DNA of 36,504 nucleotides from Bacillota bacterium (GTDB lineage Bacteria; Bacillota; Sulfobacillia; Sulfobacillales; Sulfobacillaceae). The DNA lies in assembly GCA_026627385.1 (NCBI GenBank), contig JAPNUR010000030.1:1-36504 (forward strand). The letters are read 5' to 3'. The notes beneath the pieces were generated by a model, which was given only the letters and a program-made list of their open reading frames with translations, searched no databases and was not told the DNA's origin. The position numbers and the translations under genes were made by a program. Each line of letters starts with the position of its first letter. Position 1 is the stretch's first letter. This document shows, piece after piece, positions 25,678-33,880 of the stretch.

Positions 25678-26661
25678 ATGTCAACATTTCCAAAACGGCA
25701 TATCGTTTGTGCGATCGATGATTCGCCGGCGGCATTAGCGGCTGCGCAATGGACGGCCAGGCGTTGGATTGGGCCCGATGACGCCGTCACCTTGTTGCAC
25801 GTCATGCGAATGACCGTGGACGACGGGATTCACGATCGTTACGCCGCCTTTGCGGCGCACGCCGATCAGTTGTTAGAGCGGGTAGCCGCCACGCTGTCCC
25901 CTCTCCAGGTGACCCGCGCGGCCGTTGTAGGGGTGCCAGCGAAGGCCATTAGCCAATACGCGACCGAGCATGCAGCCACGCTGGTGGTGCTCGGCCATCC
26001 TGCCCATGGAGGGGTGCGTGGCGCCTTCGGCAGTGTCGTGTACAGCGTATTACACTCTGTGGCCACACCAGTTCTGGTCGGACCGCCCACGATCACCCCA
26101 CCCACGTCAGGCTCCTTGCGCATTCTTGTCGCCGTCGACGGTTCGCCCTCGGCCACCGCTGCGGCGATTTGGTGCAATCAATGGGCCGCGGATCACCCGG
26201 CAACGGTGGAGCTGGTGACGGTCATGAGCGACCTGACAGAATACGTCGGCCACATACCGGGCAGCTCAACCCCGGAATGGATGCCGGTCGTCTGGGGAGC
26301 CACAAACTGGTACTGGATGCCGAGCGCCATAACGGACGTCCCCTGGGACGCCGTTCAGGCCGAAGCGGAAAAGCAAGCGGCCGAAATCATCGATAAGACC
26401 CGCGCACTTATGCCCAATTGTGCGATAGAAGCCGCGACGATAACAGCGGGCCAGCCTGCAGCGGCCATCTTGCAGGAAGCGCATCACTTTGGGGCGGATC
26501 TGATTATCATGGGTCGGCGCGGCCACTCCACCCTCGGCAATCTCTTAGGCAGCGTATCGTTCGCGGTATTACAACACACCCCAATCCCCGTCGTGGTGGT
26601 GGGTGACCAGACGATTGCAGCCCATACGGATAACCCAGAGCACCCCAAACCAAATCTGTAG
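25678..26661 (+). CDS. Tandem universal stress protein
   Basis: A 327-residue protein of two UspA domains (about 1-140 and 145-310). Both ATP-binding loops are present: GHPAHGGVRGAFGSVVYSVL and GRRGHSTLGNLLGSVSFAVL. Each repeat starts with a Usp strand, HIVCAIDDSP and RILVAVDGSP. Tandem Usps bind ATP or other nucleotides and help survival under starvation, oxidative or acid stress; the target is unknown. ATG 25678 follows AGGTGATC. It is a single gene. A perfect 16-bp palindrome lies about 48 bases downstream. Confidence 0.92.
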   Translation: MSTFPKRHIVCAIDDSPAALAAAQWTARRWIGPDDAVTLLHVMRMTVDDGIHDRYAAFAAHADQLLERVAATLSPLQVTRAAVVGVPAKAISQYATEHAATLVVLGHPAHGGVRGAFGSVVYSVLHSVATPVLVGPPTITPPTSGSLRILVAVDGSPSATAAAIWCNQWAADHPATVELVTVMSDLTEYVGHIPGSSTPEWMPVVWGATNWYWMPSAITDVPWDAVQAEAEKQAAEIIDKTRALMPNCAIEAATITAGQPAAAILQEAHHFGADLIIMGRRGHSTLGNLLGSVSFAVLQHTPIPVVVVGDQTIAAHTDNPEHPKPNL

Positions 26662-26708
26662 GTCCAGCGCCAGTCACATGAAATCGACAGTGTAGTCCGT
26701 GATAAGCA

Positions 26709-26724
26709 TCATCACATGTGATGA
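26709..26724. promoter_or_regulatory. Perfect 16-bp palindrome upstream of lipL promoter
   Basis: TCATCACATGTGATGA reads the same on both strands and lies 44 bases upstream of the -35 of the predicted lipL promoter. Its size and symmetry suit a dimeric regulator (GntR, Crp/Fnr or similar). It is only about 48 bases past the stop of the usp gene. Confidence 0.45.
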
Positions 26725-26767
26725 AGACCTTTGAACCTTTTCATCAGTGAGTCGCCGATTCCTCCTC

Positions 26768-26795
26768 TTGACAGAGGATTGCCGGCATCCATAAT
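26768..26795 (+). promoter_or_regulatory. Sigma-A-type promoter for lipL
   Basis: A perfect TTGACA (26768-26773), 16 bases, and CATAAT (26790-26795) match the consensus closely. The transcript would have a leader of about 150-190 bases before the lipL start. Confidence 0.6.
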
Positions 26796-26949
26796 ACCAC
26801 TGTACAACGGACATTGACGCTCAAACAGCAACCGAATCCGATGCAAACCCCAGCGTTACTGAACACGCTGGGGAAAGTGACGCCTGCCCGACACGTGCCA
26901 ACACCGTCTGATACGTCTGGGGGTTCGGGGCGGGAAGAAGTCGAACATC

Positions 26950-27756
26950 ATGTTGAGCATCGACTTTATTGCAAAAGGAAGGGTACTAGTGACGCCCGCA
27001 CGTCTTGTTCGCTTGTCTTTAGACGCTTCGCCAGAAGAATTGGCGTTGTCACCAGTGTTAGCGGAGACTGTCGCGCGTTGGAGCGCCGACAACGCCGCGA
27101 CTGCTGTGGTCATTCGCCATCAGTCACCCTACATTTTGCTAGGACCTAAAGACCGTCGGTTACCGCGACTGGCTGATGCTGTCCGATGGCTGGAAGCGCT
27201 GGGGTATCCCGTGTTTATGCGAATCGGCGGCGGCTCGGCCGTTTTGCTGGACCGCGACTGTATCAGCTTTGCCGTGAGCCAGCCCTGCCGCGATCTGACG
27301 CGATGGGAACACAATTTCCGCACCATGAGCCAAGGGGTCATTGCTGCGCTGCATCAACTCGGAATCCCGGCAGAATTTGGAAGGGCTGTGGGGTCGTATT
27401 GCGAAGGACCCTACGACCTGGTCGTCCATGGACGCAAGATTGCTGGGATTGCTCAGGCCATTCGCCAGGGATTTGCTTTGGTTAGTGGCATGTTACTGGT
27501 CCAACAAGACCCTTTAGCCACCACCCAACTCCTACAAGAATTTTATCAGCGGGCAGGCAGCTCGATCGTGCTGGATCCCGCGGCCGTCACCGCGTTGAAC
27601 CAGTTACCCGGCATGACCGGCCTCACCACCCCATCAGTTGAAGCGGCATTGGTGGAGGGATTTTCCGCCTATTACCAGCTTACCCCCCAGCCCCTCACCA
27701 CGGCGGAAATACGTATAGCCCAAACGCTTTTGGTCGAACGCCGATTAACCGCTTAA
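26950..27756 (+). CDS. lipL: LipL-like octanoyl/lipoyl transferase
   Basis: A 268-residue member of the BPL/LPL (cofactor transferase) family. It has RIGGGSAVLLDRDCISFAV, the acyl-binding loop. GSYCEGPYDLVVHGRKIAG includes Cys 151 and Lys 163, as in LipL, the octanoyl-[GcvH]:protein N-octanoyltransferase (catalytic Cys 150 in Bacillus). LipL moves octanoate from GcvH to E2 subunits during lipoate assembly. Two starts are possible: ATG 26950 with a weak site, or GTG 26989 after AAGGAAGGG; the latter gives 255 residues. It is a single gene with a good promoter. A lipoate ligase or LipM is less likely but not excluded. Confidence 0.75.
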   Translation: MLSIDFIAKGRVLVTPARLVRLSLDASPEELALSPVLAETVARWSADNAATAVVIRHQSPYILLGPKDRRLPRLADAVRWLEALGYPVFMRIGGGSAVLLDRDCISFAVSQPCRDLTRWEHNFRTMSQGVIAALHQLGIPAEFGRAVGSYCEGPYDLVVHGRKIAGIAQAIRQGFALVSGMLLVQQDPLATTQLLQEFYQRAGSSIVLDPAAVTALNQLPGMTGLTTPSVEAALVEGFSAYYQLTPQPLTTAEIRIAQTLLVERRLTA

Positions 27757-27826
27757 TGCTTACGGCCAAAGCTAAGGCGTGGGTCTGACTGCATCGCACA
27801 TCCTCCACACGAGCAGAAACGCCAAT

Positions 27827-27858
27827 GACGGGGGGCGGGAACTTTCCCGTCCCCCGTC
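27827..27858. terminator. Strong GC hairpin between convergent lipL and cox operon
   Basis: GACGGGGGGCGGGAA (27827-27841) pairs with TTCCCGTCCCCCGTC (27844-27858) through 15 pairs, one of them a G-T. No long T-run follows on either strand, so efficiency is unsure. It sits between the two convergent gene ends. Confidence 0.55.
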
Positions 27859-27861
27859 CAC

Positions 27862-30183
27862 TCATGCCCCTTTTCGTTGCACCATGGCCAATACCATGTC
27901 CGGGGTCACGGGAAGGGTATCGACAAACGCGTCAAATGGGGCCAAGGCGTCAGATATGGCATTGGCTACCGCGGCCGGTGAAGCAATAAGAGAGCCTTCG
28001 CCCATCCCTTTAATTCCACCCTCGCCATCCGACGGCGTCTCGCGGTGTTGAATGATCATCTGCGGCACATCGGTGCTCTCAGGCAGCAGGTAATCCAGCA
28101 GCGAGGTCGTAACCAGTTGGCCGTTTTCGTCGTAGTTTAACGCCTCCAACAGAACAGCCCCAATGCCTTGCGCCACCCCACCCTGAATTTGACCCTCCAC
28201 AATCGTGGGGTTAATCAGACGACCACAATCGTTGACCACGGCGTAGCGGACCACGCGAACGATACCCGTGCGGACATCCACTTCGACCTCGGCCACGTGC
28301 GTCCCATTGGAAAAGGACACCGGACGCTTCGGCAAATACCGCGCCGTCACCTCTAAACCGATGGGCAGCCCTTCGGGAATACGCCGTACGTTGGTGTATG
28401 CAGTCTCCGCAATAGTTCGAATACTAATCGACCGCTCCGGCACTCCTGCTACCCAGGCTTCACCGTGGCCCAACTCAATATCCTCTTCGCCAGCTTCCAA
28501 CAAATGAGCCGCGTACTTAATCAATCGCTCGCGCATTTGGCGCCCGGCCACCAACGCGGCGCCTCCACCGATGGGGCCCGAGCGACTCCCCCCGGTGCCT
28601 CCTCCATAGGGAGCGCTGTCGGTATCGCCATGCAAGATCACGATATCTTCAAGATTGACCCCGAGCTCATCAGCAATTAATTGCGCCATCGTCGTTTCAT
28701 GCCCCTGGCCGGTTGGGCCCAGACCCAGAGCTGCCGTCACACGTCCAGACGGTTCAATGCGGATCGTGCACGATTCATACCCCACCGAGCCCGCTTCCGA
28801 CGATGCCATGGCCGTCGGCTCTACAAAGACCGAAATTCCAATCCCGCGATAACGGCCCTGTTGGCGGTCCATGGCTTGCTGCCGCCGGAACTCATCATAT
28901 CCGATCAACGCCAGGGCGTCTTCAAAAGACTCCCGGTAAGACCCCCGGTCGTAAATCATCCCCGCCGCATTGCGATACGGGAATTGGTCATCGTGAATGA
29001 GGTTCCGCCGGCGCACTTCAGCCGGATCGAGGCCGAGATAGCGGGCAACGCGGTCCACCACACCTTCCTGGATAAAGGAGGCAATGGGTCCCCACACGCC
29101 CCGGTAAGCACCTAAGGGCGTCTTGTTTGAATAGGTGCAGTCAATCACCGTCGCCAGGTGCGGAATGTCATAGGGACCCGTGAGCACGCGGGCGGCCAGA
29201 CTCGTCTCTCCCACCGCCCCAGAAAATGGGTAGGCGGGATACGCGCCGCCATCTGCCATCAGGTGATCTCTAATGGCGATAATGCGCCCATCCGCATCAA
29301 ACGCGACCTCCACGTCGTGGATATCATCTCGTCCGTGAACGTCGCTCAACAGCGACTCGGTGCGGTCAGACACCCACTTCACAGGGCGTCGCAACATTTG
29401 GGCAACGCGGGCGACGACGATATCCTCTGGGTAACAGTTAGCCTTCATGCCAAACCCGCCGCCCACTTCGGGCACCACAACCCGCACCAGGTGTTCAGGA
29501 ATATCCAGCAACCGACTAATATCTTCGCGCATGCGGTGCGGGGATTGGGTTGACGCGTATACTGTCAATCGTCCACTCGCCGGATCAATCATGGCGGCAG
29601 TACCGCGGGGCTCGATGGTCACGGCCGTTTGTCGATTGGTGCGAAACGTGGCGCTTAGATGATGCGGCGCCTGGCGAAAGGCCTCGTCAAACCCTGGCGT
29701 CTGGTATTCCTGATGGAAAAAGACGTTGGGGGTATGCGCATGAACCCGGTGCGGCTGGTCATGTAGCGCATCCCGCATATTCAGAACGGGCGTCCGTGGA
29801 CGATAATCAATGCGCACGAGTTCTGCAGCATCTTCGGCGACATAACGGTCCTCAGCGACAATCGCCACCACCGGTTGCCCGACATACTGAACCTCGCCAT
29901 GAGCCAAGACCGGTTGTCCTACCTCGTACGTCGCCTTATCCCACAACCAGACCGGACACTCATCGTACGTCAGCACCGCGTACACGCCAGGATACTGGCG
30001 CGCCGCCTCGAGATCCATGTAAATAATATCGGCTGCCGCGTGAGGGGAGCGGACAAAAGCTATTTCTAGCATGCCCGGAACCTGAATGTCATCCAAATAT
30101 CGCGCCTGCCCACTCAACAGACGCGGGTCTTCGACTCGCGATACGCGGGCTCCCATCATTTGCGGTCGCATGGCTTGCGCCAT
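27862..30183 (-). CDS. Molybdenum hydroxylase large subunit (cox/xdh type)
   Basis: The 773-residue Mo-MCD (molybdopterin cytosine dinucleotide) subunit of an aerobic xanthine dehydrogenase/CO dehydrogenase-family enzyme. It contains GARVSRVEDPRLLSG at the start, PEVGGGFGMKANCYPED near residue 241, and the catalytic Glu 729 in KGMGEGSLIASPAAV. At the site where form I CO dehydrogenase carries AYxCSFR, it reads GAYRGVWGP (residues 358-366), so it lacks the Cu-binding Cys. Form II-like, aryl-CoA, nicotinate or other aldehyde/heterocycle oxidases are the alternatives. The ATG overlaps the stop of the 2Fe-2S gene (TAATG) after AGGAGG. Last gene of the operon. Confidence 0.9.
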   Translation of the reverse strand: MAQAMRPQMMGARVSRVEDPRLLSGQARYLDDIQVPGMLEIAFVRSPHAAADIIYMDLEAARQYPGVYAVLTYDECPVWLWDKATYEVGQPVLAHGEVQYVGQPVVAIVAEDRYVAEDAAELVRIDYRPRTPVLNMRDALHDQPHRVHAHTPNVFFHQEYQTPGFDEAFRQAPHHLSATFRTNRQTAVTIEPRGTAAMIDPASGRLTVYASTQSPHRMREDISRLLDIPEHLVRVVVPEVGGGFGMKANCYPEDIVVARVAQMLRRPVKWVSDRTESLLSDVHGRDDIHDVEVAFDADGRIIAIRDHLMADGGAYPAYPFSGAVGETSLAARVLTGPYDIPHLATVIDCTYSNKTPLGAYRGVWGPIASFIQEGVVDRVARYLGLDPAEVRRRNLIHDDQFPYRNAAGMIYDRGSYRESFEDALALIGYDEFRRQQAMDRQQGRYRGIGISVFVEPTAMASSEAGSVGYESCTIRIEPSGRVTAALGLGPTGQGHETTMAQLIADELGVNLEDIVILHGDTDSAPYGGGTGGSRSGPIGGGAALVAGRQMRERLIKYAAHLLEAGEEDIELGHGEAWVAGVPERSISIRTIAETAYTNVRRIPEGLPIGLEVTARYLPKRPVSFSNGTHVAEVEVDVRTGIVRVVRYAVVNDCGRLINPTIVEGQIQGGVAQGIGAVLLEALNYDENGQLVTTSLLDYLLPESTDVPQMIIQHRETPSDGEGGIKGMGEGSLIASPAAVANAISDALAPFDAFVDTLPVTPDMVLAMVQRKGA

Positions 30184-30665
30184 TAGTCTTCACCTCCTGA
30201 CGGTCGCATTGACAGCACGGCATCAACAATAAACTGATATCCTGTGCAACGGCAGAGATTGCCCGTTAGCGCCTCCCGCACGGTTGCCTCATCCGGTGCC
30301 GGGTTGCGCCGGAGCAATGCTTCAGCGGTTAACAGCATGCCCGGCGTACAATAGCCGCACTGCAACGCATGATGACGGTGGAACGCCTCCTGGAGCGGAC
30401 TTAATCCTTCTGCCGGTGTTATCCCCTCCACCGTGGTGATCTCGTGCCCGGCGGCTTGCACCGCGAACAAAAGGCAGCTGCGCACCGGCTCCCCATCAAG
30501 CCATACGGTGCAAGCCCCGCAAACCCCCTGCTCGCAACCTACGTGCGTCCCCGTCAGTCCCAGCCGGTGCCGCAAAACGTCTGCCAAACTCCACCGCGGC
30601 GAGACTTCCACGCGGTATGGCCTACCATTAACCGTCAACTCCACCACACTTCGCTCGTCTGCCAT
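30183..30665 (-). CDS. 2Fe-2S small subunit (CoxS type)
   Basis: A 160-residue electron-transfer subunit with two [2Fe-2S] clusters. The N-terminal plant-ferredoxin-like cluster uses Cys 44, 49, 52 and 64 (GCEQGVCGACTVW). The second, in the helical domain, uses Cys 103, 106, 138 and 140 (CGYCTPGM and NLCRCTGY). All eight are present and the length is standard. The ATG at 30665 follows GAGGAGTG. It starts 6 bases after the FAD subunit and overlaps the large-subunit gene at its end, as in cox and xdh operons. Confidence 0.93.
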   Translation of the reverse strand: MADERSVVELTVNGRPYRVEVSPRWSLADVLRHRLGLTGTHVGCEQGVCGACTVWLDGEPVRSCLLFAVQAAGHEITTVEGITPAEGLSPLQEAFHRHHALQCGYCTPGMLLTAEALLRRNPAPDEATVREALTGNLCRCTGYQFIVDAVLSMRPSGGED

Positions 30666-30671
30666 GCCGCT

Positions 30672-31478
30672 TCACTCCTCTCCACCCGCATCACGGTAAC
30701 TTTCTTCGGCCACCGCAACGGCTAATTCGTATTTATATTGATCGCGCTCTTCGACTGGCACGTTCCGCACGAGTTCGACCCACACGTGCCGTCGATCTTC
30801 GGGATCCGATGGCCATTCGCGGACCGAAAAGCGCCTGGGTCGATCGCCGAATCCGAACCAGGTGACCGCCCCGCCACTGCCAAGGCGCTCCACATAAGCT
30901 CCGGCCAGTGCGAAATCACCGGGCCGTCGGACAACTTCCTTAAAGCCTACCGCGCCTTGAGGCAAGGGCAGTTTCACCTGTGTCACTAGTTCACTGGGAG
31001 CCAAGGCGGTTGTATAAAAGCCTTCAAAGAACGCCTCGGCAGTCAACTCCCGGGTGCCCTCTGGCCCTACCACGGCAATGGTCGCACCCAGCGCGACCAA
31101 GAGAGCGGGAAGTTCCGCGGCCGGATCCGCGTGCGCCACACTGCCCCCCAGCGTCCCGCGAGTGCGGATAGCCCAATGGCCAATATGCTGCGCGGCTCGT
31201 GAAAGCACGGGAAGAGACCGGCGAATCTCGGGATCCTCCACCAGCTGCTGGTGGCGAACCAACGCTCCCAATATCAGTTCGCGCTCGCGCACCTCGATGT
31301 GGGCCATGGACGCCACACCATTAATGTCCACTAATCGGCTGGGGCGACTTAGGCGAAAATTCATCAACGGCACCAGCGATTGCCCCCCGGCCAATACCTT
31401 GGCGCCCGGCTCCCGAAGTGCATTGACCGCTTCCTCCACCGTTGTCGCTGCCACATAGTCGAATGCTACAGGCTTCAT
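30672..31478 (-). CDS. FAD subunit (CoxM type)
   Basis: A 268-residue flavoprotein subunit passing electrons from the Fe-S clusters to a quinone or other acceptor. The FAD motifs are AGGQSLVPLMNFRL (residues about 31-44) and IRTRGTLGGSVAHADPAAE (about 103-121). The CoxM-like C-terminus follows. ATG 31478 follows AGGGAGGAT. It lies between the VWA gene and the 2Fe-2S gene. Confidence 0.92.
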   Translation of the reverse strand: MKPVAFDYVAATTVEEAVNALREPGAKVLAGGQSLVPLMNFRLSRPSRLVDINGVASMAHIEVRERELILGALVRHQQLVEDPEIRRSLPVLSRAAQHIGHWAIRTRGTLGGSVAHADPAAELPALLVALGATIAVVGPEGTRELTAEAFFEGFYTTALAPSELVTQVKLPLPQGAVGFKEVVRRPGDFALAGAYVERLGSGGAVTWFGFGDRPRRFSVREWPSDPEDRRHVWVELVRNVPVEERDQYKYELAVAVAEESYRDAGGEE

Positions 31479-31518
31479 CGTATCCTCCCTTTTGCAGCGC
31501 GTCTGCCACCCACACGCA

Positions 31519-32232
31519 CTACGCTCTAAAACCTAACTGCCACGCAAGTCGCCGAAGTTGAGCCGGGGTAGCACCCGCCTGCATGTCCCGCGTATAACGA
31601 AGAGCTACCCTGAGGGCCCGCGTCCGCGGTTCGAAGCCTTCGCTCACCATCAGCGGATTGACCCAAATAATCCGACGAGAGCCCGCGGCTATCGTCCGCA
31701 TAGCGGTTGTTAACAATTCCGGCGGCCCGACATCCCACCCATCGCTAATGATCACCACGGTGGTCCAGGAACCCAAGAGTTCGGCACCATAACGGGTCAC
31801 CCAATCGGTAAACGCTTGACCAATAGCCGTGCCGCTACCCCATAACGCCACCTCTCGATATAAATAGTCTACGGCCTGCCTATACGGCAGTTTGAGATAT
31901 GGCGTCAACTCTTCCAGTGTGGTGCCAAATGCAAATACGTGAACTTCCTGAGAGATATGCGCTAAGCGAAAAAGCCACGGGAAATACCATGCGACATAGT
32001 GTGCCATGGATCCTGACACATCCCACAAGATGATCGCCCGCCCGTCACCGTATGGCTTTCGATACCATACCAAGGATGCATCGGTATGACCGCGCTTAGC
32101 CCATCGCTTTAACGTCCGGGCCCAGTCCACGCCAACCTCTGAACCCCTTGGTTGTCCCGTTCGTGCCAACGGCCCAACGCGCGCGCTTGAACGGCGGATA
32201 TGGTGGAGCCAATCCGGCACTCGCTCTGGCAA
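31519..32232 (-). CDS. VWA-domain protein (CoxE-like)
   Basis: A 237-residue protein with a von Willebrand A domain. The MIDAS motif reads WDVSGSMAHY (about residues 70-79), with later VVIISDGWDVG. CoxE-type proteins act with the CoxD AAA+ ATPase to insert the metal/sulfur centre of CO dehydrogenase-like enzymes. Here the N-terminal helical domain of usual CoxE (near 390 aa) is missing. The only in-frame start I see is TTG at 32232, without a ribosome site. The same frame stays open upstream to the TGA of the ATPase gene (32388-32386), adding about 51 unassigned residues. Thus the start is uncertain and truncation or fusion is possible. Confidence 0.75.
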   Translation of the reverse strand: MPERVPDWLHHIRRSSARVGPLARTGQPRGSEVGVDWARTLKRWAKRGHTDASLVWYRKPYGDGRAIILWDVSGSMAHYVAWYFPWLFRLAHISQEVHVFAFGTTLEELTPYLKLPYRQAVDYLYREVALWGSGTAIGQAFTDWVTRYGAELLGSWTTVVIISDGWDVGPPELLTTAMRTIAAGSRRIIWVNPLMVSEGFEPRTRALRVALRYTRDMQAGATPAQLRRLAWQLGFRA

Positions 32233-32385
32233 TCCGGCATTAATGTAATGGCCGGCAGCCCAACTCGCCTCCGTGCGCCCTGCCTCACCATCGGCCTCAT
32301 GGCTATCGCCGGACTCGCCTTGCTCGAGCCGCGCGCGAACGTCGTCGTCCGCTCCCGACAGTCCCGCCGCCGGATCGTCGTCGAC

Positions 32386-33228
32386 TCACGTATCGGCATT
32401 CACCAACTCATCAAGGCGCTCGACCACCTGCGCCATATCCAGGGCATCTTTGACGACCAAGCCCAGGCTCAGGCGAACCCAGTCACGGCTCCAATCCGCC
32501 ACCTGCCGCAAATAAGTCGCCTTAGCCCAGTCTATCGTTTCTGATAGGCCTGGGGGCTTCACCAAATCCCACGTTCGTAATAACCGCACGGCTTGTACAA
32601 CATGAGCCATCATATGTTCCGACAGGCCGGGCACATGAAAGCGCACTACATCTTTTTCTCGTTCAAGGTCCGGCCAGTCCACAAAAGCATACAAGCAGCG
32701 CCGTCGCAAGGCATCCGACAGGGGACGTTGCCGATTGGAGGTTAATACCGTCACCGGCGGATACGAGGCGCGCACCACGCCGCGCTCCGGGATGGAAATT
32801 TGATACTCGCTCAGGAATTCCAAAAGTAATGCTTCAAACGCCTCATCCGCCCGATCCACCTCGTCAATGAGGAGCACACTCTTCGGATGCTGCAACGCTG
32901 CAAGCAATGGACGGGCCAGCAAAAACTCCTCGTCAAATGGATTGACCTGGTCATTGGCCGTCATCCGCACCCACTGCAGGTGGTAATTCCAGTCATAAAG
33001 CGCCTCGTGGGGACCCAGTCCTTCATAACACGATAGGCGAATTAACGGGATATCCAGACCCTTGGCCACTGCTTGCGCAAGCGCCGTCTTACCGCTGCCG
33101 GAAGGTCCTTCCAACAGAAGAGGACGCTCGAGCTCAACCGCTAAGCCCAACATTAAGGCTAACGATTCATCCGCCAGGTAGTCGCCGTCACGCAAGATCT
33201 CTGACCACGCGCGTTCTGACGTCTTCAC
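32386..33228 (-). CDS. MoxR/CoxD-type AAA+ ATPase
   Basis: A 280-residue AAA+ chaperone of the MoxR/CoxD group. Walker A is GPSGSGKT at residues 41-48 and Walker B LLIDEVD at 119-125. Other family parts are FDEEFLLARPLLAALQ, the sensor TSNRQRPLSDALRRRC, and RVRLSLG-like arginines near the end. Its expected partner is the VWA protein downstream; together they mature molybdenum hydroxylases. The GTG start at 33228 follows GAGGAGG. First gene of the cox-type operon. Confidence 0.9.
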   Translation of the reverse strand: MKTSERAWSEILRDGDYLADESLALMLGLAVELERPLLLEGPSGSGKTALAQAVAKGLDIPLIRLSCYEGLGPHEALYDWNYHLQWVRMTANDQVNPFDEEFLLARPLLAALQHPKSVLLIDEVDRADEAFEALLLEFLSEYQISIPERGVVRASYPPVTVLTSNRQRPLSDALRRRCLYAFVDWPDLEREKDVVRFHVPGLSEHMMAHVVQAVRLLRTWDLVKPPGLSETIDWAKATYLRQVADWSRDWVRLSLGLVVKDALDMAQVVERLDELVNADT

Positions 33229-33343
33229 GATATCCTCCTCGGGTCGCTAGCTCACGTGCCGAGCGCGCGATAAAGTGTGGGGAAGCTCCTTTCTTAGTTT
33301 GAAACTTTTGCCTATGCAAATCAAGCGGACCTTTCAAGTGAGG

Positions 33344-33586
33344 TTAGACACCGATCCTCGAACGCCGGCGCCTAAGAAGCCGCGCGCGGCGTGCCTCGGT
33401 CAAATAACGAACCCCTGGGGGATATAACATCACCAATACCGTCTGGGGAACCATCATTTGCAAATGGCCGCACAGGGTACATTGCCGCCCCTCCTGGACG
33501 GTAATTGTGGCACGCAGGCCGGACACGGTGAGGGGCCCGGTGCCCACCACATCTTCCGAACCGCAAATTGGGCATTTGTCCACCAC
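33344..33586 (-). CDS. Small zinc-ribbon protein
   Basis: An 80-residue protein starting VVDKCPICG and carrying a second pair, QCTLCG, about 30 residues later. These form a probable four-Cys zinc ribbon, with YgiT-type domains as the nearest pattern. The tail is Arg-rich (RRARLLRRRRS), suggesting nucleic-acid contact. GTG 33586 follows AGGGAGGG by about 8 bases, much better than a GTG at 33679, which would overlap the DnaA-box-like array. I do not recognise the family. It lies upstream of the cox-type operon on the same strand. Confidence 0.6.
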   Translation of the reverse strand: MVDKCPICGSEDVVGTGPLTVSGLRATITVQEGRQCTLCGHLQMMVPQTVLVMLYPPGVRYLTEARRARLLRRRRSRIGV

Positions 33587-33660
33587 TGTTATGACCCTCC
33601 CTAATTGTGGTGACACAGCTTTCTTGCTGCCCGAGGAAGAATCCTGCCATTCCCGTCTTT

Positions 33661-33703
33661 GTATCCACAGTTTTTTCACACGGTTATCCCCAATTTATCC
33701 ACA
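33661..33703. promoter_or_regulatory. Array of four phased DnaA-box-like 9-mers
   Basis: GTATCCACA (33661), TTTTTCACA (33672), TTATCCCCA (33684) and TTATCCACA (33695) lie in the same orientation at steps of 11, 12 and 11 bases. The last is the exact DnaA-box consensus (TTATNCACA); the others differ at one base each. They lie 75-117 bases upstream of the zinc-ribbon gene start. DnaA binding is suggested by pattern only. Confidence 0.5.
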
Positions 33704-33880
33704 ATTTTCGACAAACGACAGAACGCTCCCTCAACCCGACCACACCAAGCATAGCTCCGACCGCGCCATCATCCGTATTCCCTTTGTTGAACACAAGCTT
33801 GCGGGTCAAAATAGGAGACTAATGGATGCGCGGCGATTGTCGGGAATGATCGGGTCTCGGCCCGCGGTAGCACCCCTGGC

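Noticed and set aside
33587-33679. GTG at 33679 as the start of the zinc-ribbon gene.
   Set aside because: It lacks a ribosome site and lies within the DnaA-box-like array. The GTG at 33586 has AGGGAGGG at a good distance.
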